Below, piece after piece: positions 33,359 through 46,527 of a stretch of DNA of 64,000 nucleotides (the stretch's first letter is position 1; each line of letters starts with the position of its first letter). The notes under the pieces were generated by a model. That model saw nothing but the letters and a program-made list of their open reading frames with translations, searched no databases and was not told the DNA's origin. Source of the DNA: Nereocystis luetkeana (lineage: Eukaryota > Sar > Phaeophyceae > Laminariales > Laminariaceae); assembly GCA_031213475.1 (NCBI GenBank), contig JARUPZ010000024.1, positions 5,364,038-5,428,037 on the forward strand, written 5' to 3'. Position numbers and translations under genes: made by a program.

Positions 33359-34247
33359 GGAATTTCCAGGGCTTTTCGCGGGTCACGGGGTGTTTGAAAT
33401 GTCACGGGTCGGGTCGGGTCGGGTCAGGAAATGTTCATAATCTCACGGGTCGGGTCGGGTCGGGTCGGGTCAAGAGGTTTTCAAATCTCGCCGGTCGGGT
33501 CAAGTCGGGTCAAGAGTTCTTCAAATCTCACGGGTCGGGTCGGGTCGGATCAAGAATCTTTCAAATCTCACGGGTTGGGCCAGGTCAGGTCGGGTCAAGA
33601 CGTGATGAAAATCTCACGGGTCGGGTCAGGGCATGACCCGCGAGTTGTTTTTGACTGACCCGCGGGTCGAACCCGCGCATCCGGCTGGCGGATCCGACAC
33701 TTGAAACACTTCCCGCTCTCCTACACAAAGGTTTATCTCGTACTAATACTCAATAATACTCCAATGGTACCATGTTCAAACATGAAAACATCGCCAAGAC
33801 CATATACGCATGCCCGCATCCATCCATACCCGCTTCAGCCAGGCCACATATCGTTGAGGGCCACAAAAATGAGCATTTAATTGTTTTTGAAGGGTCGGCC
33901 CACGTGCCGGATCCGCGGGTCGAACCCGCGGGTCAAGATAAATGATCTCGCGGGTCAAGTTGACCCGACCCGCATGAAACCCGTGTCTCACGGGCCAATC
34001 GGAAGGTGGCAGGTCGGGTCGGGTCGGGTCAGGAGGTTTTGAAGTATCGCGGGTCGGGTTGGGTCGGGTCGGGTCCGGTCAGCAGCTTTTCAAATCTCGC
34101 GGGTCGGATCAGGTTGGGTCAAGAGGGTTTCAAAATCTCGCGGATCGGGTCGGGTCGAGTCAACACACCTCAATTCTTTCGCGGGTCGGGTCGACCCGAC
34201 CCGACCCTTGAGGTTTGACGTGACCGGCGAAAAACCCTGGAAATTTC
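33359..34247. mobile_element. GGGTC-filled element with terminal inverted repeats
   Basis: Left end GGAATTTCCAGGGCTTTTCG then CGGGTCACG; right end CGTGACCGGCGAAAAACCCT then GGAAATTT. These are inverted repeats of about 28 bp. Inside are arrays of GGGTC in 45-bp higher-order units (spacer CAAGAGTTCTTCAAATCTCA) at 33400-33630 and 34010-34200, the inverse GACCC at 33645-33680 and 33895-34000, and a 200-bp unique middle. Confidence 0.7.
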
Positions 34248-34319
34248 AGCCTGGACCAGCTTTCCTTTTTCTTATAGGGTGTCCAGCTTTCCTGTTTCTT
34301 ACCAGGTATTAACTAATAG

Positions 34320-37318
34320 GTGCCCGGCACTGTTTGTTGTACATGCAAGTATTCATAGTGATAGCGGAGCTGCTACGAGGATCAGCCGGTATTAAAAGCA
34401 CGTCGCCATATAGAGGGCATGAGCGCGACTCGTACATACGTTGTGTGTTCGGTGTTGGGAGTTGGGAGGCAAACAAACGCAGCAGCATGTGTCGAGGTTG
34501 GATATAGAACTACAGACTTAGATCACAACCCCTGAGCGTGCTCGGTTGGTGCATCCCTGGCCTCTCAGAGCTCCCACTTCCTAACCGCCTCCTTTCATTA
34601 CTTGCCGGACCTTTCCAGCAGTTCTTTGTTTTCTCGGTCCTTTCTTCCTTTTTTCTTCGTCGTTTCGTGTGCGTGCGTGTTCTCCGAGCACGGCATCGCG
34701 TGAGGACCCGGCACCGTCGCGGGTGTCAGCGGGTGCTGGCGGGTAGAGGGGGGGTTGCAAGGAGCGCGGTCGCCGCTTTCGTGCCTAGGCGTCGCGTGTG
34801 CCTCGAGACACGAGGGATGCATGAACGGGCTTTGTCTGGCTTCGATTTATGATTGTTGATAGAGTATGTACGAGTTATGAAGGTCGTTCGGGAGGGCAAG
34901 ATACTATTCAAGCGGTGCTTATTTTTGCGACCACGCTAAAGTTGAAAGAGGGACGTGTGCAGTTTGAACACCAACGTTATCGAGCTGGCGAACGACGGCC
35001 ACGGTGAGCACCGGGCTTCACGCGAGGTGGGCGACGGGGCTGATTGTCGCAGAGAGTGATATAAGCTTTACCCGGACCGAATCGGTAGCGAGGTGGTCGC
35101 GAGAGGGGCGGGCGGCGTACGAGGCTGAGAGAGAAGCTCCTTATGTGCGATTTTTTTCTTTTCTTATTTTCGACCGGGTGTAAGGTGTTCCAATCAGGCA
35201 GAAAAATATTACACGAGAGGGGACGGGTTTTTTTTTTCCTTTCCGAGTTTTCGGTTTATTTTTCATTGTTTTTGCTGCTGTGCCGTGCTGTGCTTTCGCT
35301 TTCTTCGTACATACAGTAGTACAGACATAGAGCACATCGAAAGAAGAAAATAAGTACAGACAGTAGTACCCTACCTGGGGCATGTACGTGCGTACGACAT
35401 CCGCGACGCGAAGCGTATATGTGCCATCCAAGCTAACGTCGGAGCTGTTTTTCCCTGAAGCATGGCGGCGGGACTCTTGGCATTGTCAAGTCGCCGGTTT
35501 GCAATTACGATCCTTGCAAAAACTAAACTCAATCGTGGACCCCTAATCGCTTCGCATAATTTGATGTACTTTTTTCTTTCCTGAGCGAGCGTAGCGGGCG
35601 GCGTGGGCAGCCCGCGGAGCTAAGCGCCTTGTATATATATATATATTTACATTCCTTGGAGATCTGGGTAAAAAAAGCTTACGCCCAACACACTTTCTTA
35701 TTTGTGTACCGGTTCTAGTTGGAAGAGACGATTTTGCCTATTATTGTACCAGGTATTTGTGATCGATTCAGGATCACAGCTATTACAGCTTACCAGGTAC
35801 AACAAACAGTACAGCACTACGCAGTGTGCTCGTAGCTTTGCATACCTGGTGCATGGCTACTTTTAATGCTACAGCAGTACAACGCGCAGGATAACCCACC
35901 CCCTCCCTCCGGGACGAAGTATAGGGTTAGTTTTCTCCAACAACCAGGAGGGCGCACCCAGCACCTTCGTGTGACCACGGACTCCTTCGTCCGTCAGAGA
36001 GAACAACAACAACAACAACAGCAACAACAACAAACCAACGAAAATGACGGCTTTGGGGAAGGGTACGACGCTCGGCGTTTGCACTCTCGGCGTTGTCGAC
36101 AAAGTCAGCTCTGAAATTCGTTCCAGGCGGTGCTTCAAATTGCTATCTCACGCGTTACCGCAGTGCACTTACTGCTGTAGTACATGTGGCCTGTGGTAGG
36201 CTGTAGTCTACACGGTCGATCAGACGTGCTGGTGCAGCAATACCGAGACGACCTTGCAGCTCGTACCAGTATGTAACACCGTCCCGTCCGGCCACTGAGG
36301 TGTGCAACTGCACCCGTCGTTTAGCACACGACCCTTTGAACACCAGCAGCGCGTGGTGTGGCCGCAGCACAGAGTATGGCAGAGAAGAGAAGAGGACGGT
36401 AGTAACTATAGCGCCAGCACACCAGTACTGCTGCTCTATGATAGCGGCAAGCGCTGTGATATCAAAGGCTTTCGGTGGCCCTACGTACAGCTAGCTCACC
36501 ATGGCTCCGAAAAGTTGATGGTCCACGCCCCGTCGAAGCTTATTCGCGCCTAGATCGCCCTCTCTGCCTGTAAATTGGAGGGGGGCGTAAGTTCCTTGCT
36601 TTCCGGTAACAGCAACGCTCTCCTTGGCTGTACCGTCCAGGGAAGGTAGGTGAGGTCGGCCGATGTTTCAGGGTAGGGGATATTTCATGGCCTCTCCCTA
36701 ACAAAGAATCCATAACATTTTCCCACGAAACCCATCCAGTGAAATCCAGAGGTGTGCCGTCGCTCGGGTATTGTTTGAGGCGCTGTAAAGGTTTAGAGTG
36801 ACAATACAGTTGTGTGCAGTTCATAGTCTTTCTCTGCTGCAGTGCAGTATAGCTGGACGCAGAAATCGGCGGCACCGGAGCGCTACTGCTGCCTCTGGTA
36901 TCTACACTCAACACACAGCCTAACTTGCTGCCTTGGACAGCAGGAGTTTCTTGTGTTTCCTGCAACAGCAGTCTTCTGGGCGCGACACCACACAGCCTCT
37001 GTGCGCCTTGTGATATCCTGATTTGGGGCTGAGATTGAAGAGCATCTCACTAGCTGTGCTTGGTTGCACCAGCTTCGCGGTCCAGCTCCGTATCGCGCTT
37101 TTGGCGAACATCACGCGGCACCCCAACAGAACAGTAGCAGCAGCACACAGCAGCACCAGCGGAGCTCTTCTCCGCTGCCTGTTCACGGGACTGTCGGCTT
37201 TGCGACTCTATTTTTCAGTGTTGGTCATCGGCATCCAGCTCGTGGTGCAAGCAGAGGGGGAAGCTGACCAAGCTGATCCGCCTGAACATACTTCTTGGGA
37301 GGCCAGGCGGCGCTGAAG
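34320..37318. other. Intergenic region upstream of RRP4
   Basis: No supported gene. Contains TA and CAA/CAG microsatellites (35635, 36005) and TACCAGGTA at 35747 and 35791. The last few hundred bases should include the RRP4 promoter and 5' untranslated region. Confidence 0.35.
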
Positions 37319-37345
37319 TAAAGACCTTCCCCACCGCGAAAGAGC

Positions 37346-37384
37346 ATGAGCGTCTCGGACCATATGATCGTTGTCCCGGGACAG
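37346..37384 (+). CDS. RRP4: RRP4 exon 1
   Basis: ATG plus 12 codons (MSVSDHMIVVPGQ), donor GTGTGT, phase 0. VVPG is the conserved start of the Rrp4 N-terminal domain. The exon is very short and easily missed. Confidence 0.88.
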
Positions 37385-40300
37385 GTGTGTGGACGTGGGA
37401 TGTGTGTGTGTGCTGTGTGCTGCTGCTGTGTTATTATAATTAATAGTAGTATCTCGTTGGTTCGTTTGTTTGTTTGCGTGTCTGCTTGTCTGCTTGTTCT
37501 TGTACCTGGTACATCTATCGTAAATATTAGAGCACACCAGCCCGGACGATTCATCATTCATGATTCCCGTCCTGATATACGGACCGTATACCCTTCATGA
37601 GGCCATGTAATACCCGTAGTGCGCGCGATCGAAGTACCACACACAGCCTGCAAAGATGAGTTTCGACGAAATCCTCGATCTCAGACTCATATATATGAAT
37701 GACAAAGGGATCGCGAAGTCAAAAAGTGTTGTACTCCAAAGTATTGGTTTCAAAAGAACAGCCGAAGATATCCTCGTACCACCGCTGCGGGAAAAAAGGA
37801 ACAAGTGCTCGTACCTGGCACGAATAATGATTTTTTTCTTCCTTTTTCTCCGATGGCTGCAGGCGGCGCAATTTGTTTTGTCTCGTTGCAACTTGTCAAC
37901 ACGCTGATGAAAATCAGCTCATGGGACGATAGACATTCGATTTCGGCATAGGCTCAGCCTACGGGCAACCCGCTTGGTGTCCGGCAAGGCCAACGAGCAT
38001 AGATGACGGCCTCGAAAATATGAGGTGGATCCATGGCCTAGGGGGCGAGAGCATGCCGGCGGCGTCTGACGGTCTTCTTCCAAACCTGCGGAAAACCTAT
38101 TTTTGCCATTCCAGACCGATCGAGAAATTGATCGTCTGTTTCGTGCACACCAGCGGCCAATTGTTTTTGTTATCATACGCCTGGCCAGCGCCCGCCACAT
38201 GCCACCGGCCATTGTGTGAACGCGATGGCCGTAGGGTGGGTCGGAGCCCCTAACGAGCGCATTCCATTCATAATATCATGACGCAGTCGTTGGTTTTGTC
38301 GATTGATGTCTGTCAAGGACTCGGGATCTCGCCGCTTCTAACTAAACATCCGCCTGAGTTTTTCTGACGCCGATCTTGGCCCAACATCGACCCCAGAATT
38401 ACTTTTTTCGGGGGTTTTCGAAAAAGTTTGGAGCTTTCCGTTTTGAGAATCGTGCTCATAGCAACCTGTATACAGTCAGTATACCTGAAAAAATCCGGCG
38501 GAAACCTTCGGAATTCGAAGGAAACTTTGTGTTTCCAGTAGCATAGATCTTCATAGGTGTTGTTCTTTAATTATATAAATACATACTTCGAAGTATACGG
38601 GCAGCCCTTGTATATATATATATATATACTACTGCTGTAGGAGGCAGCAAGCAGCACAAGTGCATTAGTAGCGTGGCGGACGCGAGCCATGTGTTGTCAT
38701 GGGGGTGTATCTCCAAGGTATGGTTCTACAATAGCGCTCCTCGAAAGCCTTACGAGTATGTGAACCCTCCGGAGACCTCAGACGGGGGGAAATTGATGAT
38801 GATAAAACACGTGCCGACTGCAAGCGCCCACCACTTTGCGTGATCGGAGGAATATACATGCAAGCTTATGTGTCCGAGGTAGAAAAGCGAAATAATCCGC
38901 ATGTACGGCACGGCCGCGACATGATCGTGCCCGCACTGCTGGGCTCGCAGACGGTCCGATGGTTGATACCACCAAACTTATCAACCATTGTTTTCGGGGT
39001 CGCTATCTCGGGGCCCCCCAAGCGGGTTCACTACGAACTGTTGTCAACAATCAACACGCACTTGTATTTATTGGTAGATTGCGGACTACCTGGTAGATAT
39101 CGACGCCGATGATGACAACCGGGCCCGACGCCGATGGTGGGGCTCGTCGCAACGTCGGGATACTCGAACATTACGGGGTATCTGATGGTAGGGAGCGCTG
39201 TGGGACGGTAGATGTACCGAAGGAGCAGTACCGTAGTGGTAGTGGTAGTAGCAGCAGCAGCAGCAGCAGCAGCAGCGGCTGGCAGGCAGGCAGCATATAG
39301 TACTCAGAACACGAAGATGTATGTTGGCGTCCGACGTGCTTGAAGTTGGTGGGGGTGGACATCGTTTCTGACTGTATATGGCCTTCGGCTCAGGCTAAGG
39401 TCAGGACCCCTCGGCACATATCATGGCGCGCAGGGGGGGGGGGGGGGGGGGGGGGGGAAACGTTGCTACGACTACGACTATGATACGTAATGCCTGTAAA
39501 CATCGCTGCAGGAAGTCAAGGACGAGGAGGCTGGCCCCCTTGGTTACACAAAAACAAATTACCTGAGTTCTCAAATTGGGGTGTGGGGTGCATGGTATAC
39601 GCGCAGGTAGTGCGGTTGGCCAATCAGCACGTTTCGATCTCGGTTTAGTATTACGAGGGGGCCATAGTTAACAGGACCTATGGTATAGATAAAAACCTAT
39701 ATGTTTTACAATTTTTACTAACAATATTTGGTCCTGTTAACTATGCCCCCCCCGTAATAGTGCGGTTGGCCAATCAGTCCGTTTCGACCTCGGTTTAGAG
39801 CGGGCGGGGGGGGGGGGTTACTCATGGTCATGCATGGCCGTAGTTGTATGGCCATAGATGGGGGAAGGTCGGTACCTTGAAATCTTTGCAAAGTCGGCAC
39901 CGTGAGAAGACCCGACAACAGCAAGGGTAGATACTTGAAGCACGCGATCATATATAGCGTATGAAAGGCATTGGTGCACGGATTGGTTTTGTCCCTCGTT
40001 GTCGATGAGCTACGCGTGAAATTAACGTTGTACGAGGGTCGGTTGGGGCGGGTAGACAGGGGGGGGAGCGCAGGAGACGAAAGCAAAGACCTGACTCGGG
40101 CAGCAAGCAAGCCACCGCTCGTCTCGAAACCAAAATCCAGCCCAGCCCAGCGAATCGGCCGGGGAAATCAACCTGACGAGTGCTGCACAATCATAGCCCG
40201 CGGGACCATCTTTGTAAGGTTAATACGACCACCGTGCGACCGTTTCCAGGAAATTATGCCGCGCTGAAGGCACCTCGGCCTAGGGCACCCTCAGCGCGAG

Positions 40301-43017
40301 CGGTCTGACCACGGTCTGAGGACCCCCCGCCGGCGCAGGAGGCCCTTCCTTATCCAATCAAATCCTTGCATGAAGTGATCCGTAACAGATATACGAGGGT
40401 TTTCCGGGGTGGGCATCAAGAAATCAGAACCCGCGATGGAGCCACAAACCATGCAATCCCACATGTTCACGTTCCACGTTTGGCTGTGATCATTCAAATT
40501 TCCCCCCGGTCTGTAGCGCAATCGTAGGTATGCGTCAGCAGATACATACATGCGCGTGCTTCACGTCGACGAAATGAATGCTGAACTGCTGCTGTTGTAC
40601 ATATTGTGCGCATTATCTCTCGCGGGGGCCGTCGCCGGCAGTGGGGCGACCGTTTATTACGGGGGACCATAGTTAATAGGACCTATGGTATACATAAAAA
40701 ACTATATATTTAACCATTTTTACCAACAATACTTGGTCCTATTAACTATGGTCCCCCGTAATATTACGGGGGACCATAGTTAATAGGACCTATGGTATAC
40801 ATAAAAACCTATATACTTGACCATTTTTACTAACAATATTTGGTCCTATTAACTATGGTCCCCCGTAATAGTACACCGGCGGTACACAATAGCGAACAGC
40901 AAAAGGGCCATGTATTGCCGAAGTGTCGAAGGTTTAGCCTGAGGTTTACTGGTACTATCTTTCCCATTTATTTCACGGGGGGCTTTAAAAACAAGAGGAC
41001 CACAAAGAAGAAAAAAAGTCGACGAGGTGTCGTCGTTGCGCGCTTCGCAATCGCGCTTTTCGCAACATGAGTGCCGTTTGTGTTGAAATATGAATACATG
41101 CATGGTCTCTCAGTCTCGGGACTGAGTGGTGCCTGGTACCTGGTACGTACGTACATTTTCATTTCATGCAAGAAAGAAGAAGGGTGGGAACAAAAAAAAA
41201 CGAACGAAGCTGTGAGAACGAAAACATGTACGAACTTGAAACTCATCTTTCGCAAGGTTTTTACTGCGTGCGTATCATATGTAGGAGCGATAGGGCCGAA
41301 CGGCGCCGATGGCAATAGTACTGTGGCCCCGACAAAACTCCCCTCCTCGGACAAGTCATGTATTCCCACTTGATGCTCTAGATATTTCATGAAAGACAGA
41401 TAGATAATATATGCCTGGTTTGTATGATCTGTATGATCTGTATGATCTAGCTGTTGCCGGGTGGGAGCCATATCACCTACCAGGCAATTTACTTAGCTCA
41501 ACGTTTTCCGGGGTTGGATCTCCACTATGCGGACCCTGCACAACCTCTCACGAAGGAAGATGACGAACTACAGTAGATAGACAGATAGATAGATAAATAT
41601 ATCATGAACTCTACGATCTGTCTGGCCTCTCCATCCGAGGTGTGGAACCGCCAGTCAGTCCAGCCAAGGCCTTCGAACGCATGCGAAACCGCGGGTGCTA
41701 GAAAAAATCGTTTCCCGTGCGCCGTGTCCGCACGCACGAATGTCCGAAAGACGGAGGGGAAAGCGTAAAATTGGCGTCGACTACGTAGCGGAGAGACGCG
41801 GCTATGTGTGTCTCCTCCCTCGTGTTGTGTTCTAAGTGTTCACTTTTGAATAGTTTACTTATTTTTTGTCTCAAGCGGGGGCGGGGCGGCGGGAGCGGAT
41901 GGAGACAACATCTTCCTTCCTGAAAATTAAGCGCGATCGATGCCACACAACAAGTTAATTACGTATCATATGTAGAAGGTACATAAGTATGTGCACACGT
42001 ACACGGAGAATAGTACGAAGACGTCCCCGTAGCGCTCACAACAGGAGCAAAAAAACCATCGTCGTCGACGCAGCCCACTGTATGTGTTCACCGCGCCCGT
42101 TTGCACGCCTCCCTCCCCCCCCCCCCCTCCCCGCCCCTCCACTCTCACCCCCACCCTAACCCCCACCCCAGCCCGCACAACCACCCCAACCCCCACCCCC
42201 ATCCCCACCCCCACCCCCACGGCAGCCCGATTCCCCCCCCAACCCCCCCCCCTCCCGTCCCGACCCCCCGACTCCGACGCCCACCCCCGCCCCGCTCATC
42301 GAGAGTAGGAGATCACGTCGATGCAGGGGTACCTCCGAGGGCACGGGACGTACGTAGAAGAGGGGAAGAACGGCGGCCCTCCCCGGCTCCTGGCGTGTGT
42401 GGCCGGGGTGGTGGAGCGGGTGAACAAGCTCATCTCTGTGCGACCGATCAAGTCCAGGCGAGCCCCTCCCCCCCCCCCCCCCCCGCCCCCGCCCCCTCCG
42501 TCCTCGGTGTTCGCCCCTTGTCCCCTCTCCCCCCCCCCCCCCCACGCACACGCTCCCTCACTCCCTCCCCCCCTTTTTTTGTTGAGGAGCCGCCCAACCC
42601 CCTCTGTTATCTTGTACAGTAGCTCGTAGGGTGTTCAGAGAGTGCGGCAGATCAAGTCGACGCGAGTCCCCGCCCTTTCTCTAATCTCGCCCCCTCCCCC
42701 TCCCCTCCCCTCCCCTCCCCCCCCCCCTCTCTCTCCGCCTCCATTTATGACTGTCGGCGACCCCAATCGCCCCTGTCAGCTGATGTACGCAAGGCTGTAT
42801 CTGCTACCAGTACATATCATGCCACGTATATATATGTATAGTACTCGTCCTGTGTAGTTGTTGTGAGAGTTCTCTGTTGGGCGGGGGTGGGTGGGCGGGC
42901 GGGCGGGGGCGGGTTGTTAGTTGTTATGGCGTTTTTAATTTCGTGCTTTCATTGCTTTTTTTCGAACTCTAAATCCCAAAACTACACTAGTAGTAGTAGT
43001 AGCAATAGTAATAGTAA

Positions 43018-43056
<39 letters not shown>

Positions 43057-46000
43057 TAGCAGTAGTGGTAGTATTAATAGTAGTAGTAGTAGTAGTAGTC
43101 GTACCTGGTATTTACTATGGTCCTACCTGGTATTTACTATGGTCCCCCGTAATAGTAGTGCGGAGTAATTAGTGCCGTTTGGTTGCCGCTGTGTATAGTG
43201 CCGGTAGTGTCGGTTGCCGCATGTATGCGGGCACTATTACAGGGGGGCCGGCACTACTGTGTGTGCCTAAGCCGCAGGATGTTTAGGGTCGAGAGTTAAG
43301 CTTGATAATTTTAGTTTCCAGCCTGAATTCCTTCCTTTTAGGGGGGGGGTGAAGAGGTTTTTCGGCAGAGAGGTACCAAAAAAGCGCCTTTAACCCCTTT
43401 ATAACCGCAGTCCCGTTTTGGGGACAAACTACTTGAAAATTGAGTGGTTTGCCCCCAAAACGGGACTGCGGTTCTAAAAGGGGTTAATCCTCTTGAGGCA
43501 AACTGCAGTAGTCCCGTTTTGGGGGACAAACCGCTCGAATTCTAACGAACCACTCGAATTCTGAGTAGTGTTGTCCCCACAACGGGACCACTGCAGTTTG
43601 CCCCGAAAGGGCTTAACGAGGAGCTTCAGAAAAATTACGGTGCTGTAGTACGTACGATACCCCCCCTATTTTCCATTTGACGTGCCTTATGGCTTTATTA
43701 ATATTACGGGGGACCATAGTTAACAGGACCTATGGTACACATATATACCTATATGTTTAACCGTTTTTACCAAGAATATTTGGTCCTGTTAACTATGGCC
43801 CCCCGTAATAGTAGGCGTGCTCACATCCTTTTTTCGGTATGAGCCCGGTCGTGGTGAGGGTCCTGAGATTGGTCTAATCGTCTCACCCCCGTGGGTCTCG
43901 CGACGTCTGCGGGCGCGGTATAGTGCCATCGGCACTTACTATTACCGGTGACCAAAGTAAATAGGACCAAATAGTGTTGGTAAAAACGGGGAAATATAGA
44001 GTTTTTTGTGCGTACCGTGTAGGTTCTATCTACTATGGTCCCCCGTAATATCGACCCCTCCAGGGCAAACTGCAGTAGTCGAATTCTGACCATAGTAAAC
44101 AGGACCTACGGTGCGCACAAATACCTACCAGGTATATATTCACCTATTTTTACGAACAAATATTAGGTCCTATTTACTCTGGCCCCCCGGTAATAGTTTG
44201 TCCCCCAAACGGGACTGACTGGCTGCAGGTGTGCCCTAAAAGGGTCAACAATGCCACTTTTGTACGCAAATATAAGAAACGCTCAGGGGTTAATACAAGG
44301 ACCAAGCGTTCCTAACACTGCACTCACCTCTCCGGGCGGTAATGTTTGTATTACGTTACACTTCCGCCCAGCGTGGTGTGTGAACAAGTTTACGCACCAC
44401 TTGAAAACATTTTTCCTTTTTTTTCCGTGAGTGAGCGGCAGTTTTTTGTTTTTGTTTTTCCCCGTCCCACACAGAGTTCCAGCATGTTGAAAGAAAACGG
44501 GTTTTCTCTTGTTTATTTGTTGTGAGTATTCCTGCTACTACTTGTAGTGCATAAATCGAGCAACATAAATGAGTTGGCCTCAACTTCTTGATTTGCTGCC
44601 GCGTCCTGTATGTATCTGTTATAACCCCTATATTTTTTTCGACCAGTTTAGCACCACACTCCCATATGTCGGGACGAACCACTCAAATTCTAAGTAATTT
44701 GTCCCTAAAACGGGACTGGGGTCCTAAAAGGGTCAAGAGCGCTTCTCGTACACCGTACTATACCTGGTATCTACTCTGGGGTACCCAGGTACCAGAAACT
44801 AAGCGGTTGTTTTGGTCATACTCGGGTACATACCCGGGTATCCCCAGAGTGAATACCCGGGTACCCCCAGAGTGTTTATACCCGGATACCCCCAGAGTAT
44901 ACATCCCCGGGCACCCCCAGGGTATAAAAACCCGAGTACCCTCGAAGTATGTATACCCGGGTACCCCCAGGGTGCATATATACCCGGGTACCCCCAGAGT
45001 GCTAATATTTAGCACAGTATTGGATATTTATCATTCCCACCCCTTTATGGTACTTTTGTAGGTAGGGGTTTTACTTGATTACAGTATACCCATACTATTT
45101 TCCACTAATAAGGGCTCCTCAACTCTTGAAGTACCCTAGTTTATGTATTGGCATCCGATGTGTATTGCACACTATTGTTTGCAAGCCCTTTTGATTGATA
45201 TCCCATGTGTATTGAATACCGGTACTGTTTTTTGCAAGCCCTTCGGTTGGCTTCCGATGTGTATTGCATGCAGGTGCTATTGTTTGCCAGCCTTTCTGGT
45301 TGGCTTACGATGTGTATTGCATACTATTACGGGGGGCCATAGTTAACAGGACCAACTATTGTTAGTAAAAATGGTTGAACATATAGGTTTTATGCGTACC
45401 ATAGGTCCTGTTAACTATGGTCCCCCGTAATACTGTTTTTTGCAAGCCCTTTGGTGGGGTACAAATCGGACCCACTATGATCGCTTTATAACCATGTCTC
45501 GCGATGGAGCTCCTCACGGGCTTTAAAGGAACATCTGAAAAGGTAGGTTATATTAACACATATCCCTACTGCCGTAAGCAGCGTGCGTCTTTTTTTTTCA
45601 AATCCCTCTTGAGGAATTCGGACAGTAAAACTTGGCGATGAAGAAGACAACGGTCACAGCAACCATTGCGACCGCTTGCGTGATCGGGGGATTACACGAT
45701 GGTTGGCTGTTGTCCAAGTTGCGTTGCGGAGCCAGGAGCCGTACGGCACGCGGGCGCAACACGATTCTACCCTTACTGCTGGGCTCGCAGACGGCTCAAT
45801 GGTTGGTAGCATCGAACCCACCAACCATTGTGTTTGGTCGCTATCGAGGGGTCCCGAAGGGGGGGGAGGGGGGGGGGGCGTACTCATTTATTGCTTGCCT
45901 TGAGTCATTTTACCATTGACCACGCATCCCTTTCGAGACGGAGCACCGTTCCTACTCCTAGTAGAGACACCTCCAGACAATTGGGCGCTCATTACGTTGC

Positions 46001-46496
46001 TTCCCTATACGAATTACACAGAAACGTTTTTGCCGATCTTATCCCCTTCCTGTTTGGCCGCCTGTGGCCACCATCTATCTCCTAGGATAGCGATCGTTTT
46101 CTCGCTTCTATCTAGTGTGTAAAAAAAATCCTCCATGCCACACCTCGGGGGGGGGCTTTGATGTCACCCCGGCAACCTAGAGTTCGGACGGCTTTTTTTT
46201 TCTTCCAACTTTCAGTTTTCTCCTACCCCCCAGCGAGCGAGCAGCCCCGGGGATGCTTCGTATTGGTGTGGACGATGCCTTGTAATCGTTTGTCCATGCC
46301 GTCTCTCCCTCCCCCCCCCCCGTCCATATATATGCATGTCTCCAACTACGTTACGTACGCGAGGGTTGCGTTTCGTTTTGTTTTTTTTTACTCACGATGT
46401 AGTCGTCAGTACCGCTACAGCTATCATATGAGTACCGCGCGAGACCATTTCTTTTTACGCCAGTCACCCCCCACCCCGGCCACTTTTTTAAACATT

Positions 46497-46527
<31 letters not shown>

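Noticed and set aside
42084..42622. Proline-rich protein
   Set aside because: The frame translates C-rich intron flanks out of frame with RRP4 exon 2, whose true frame matches the family.
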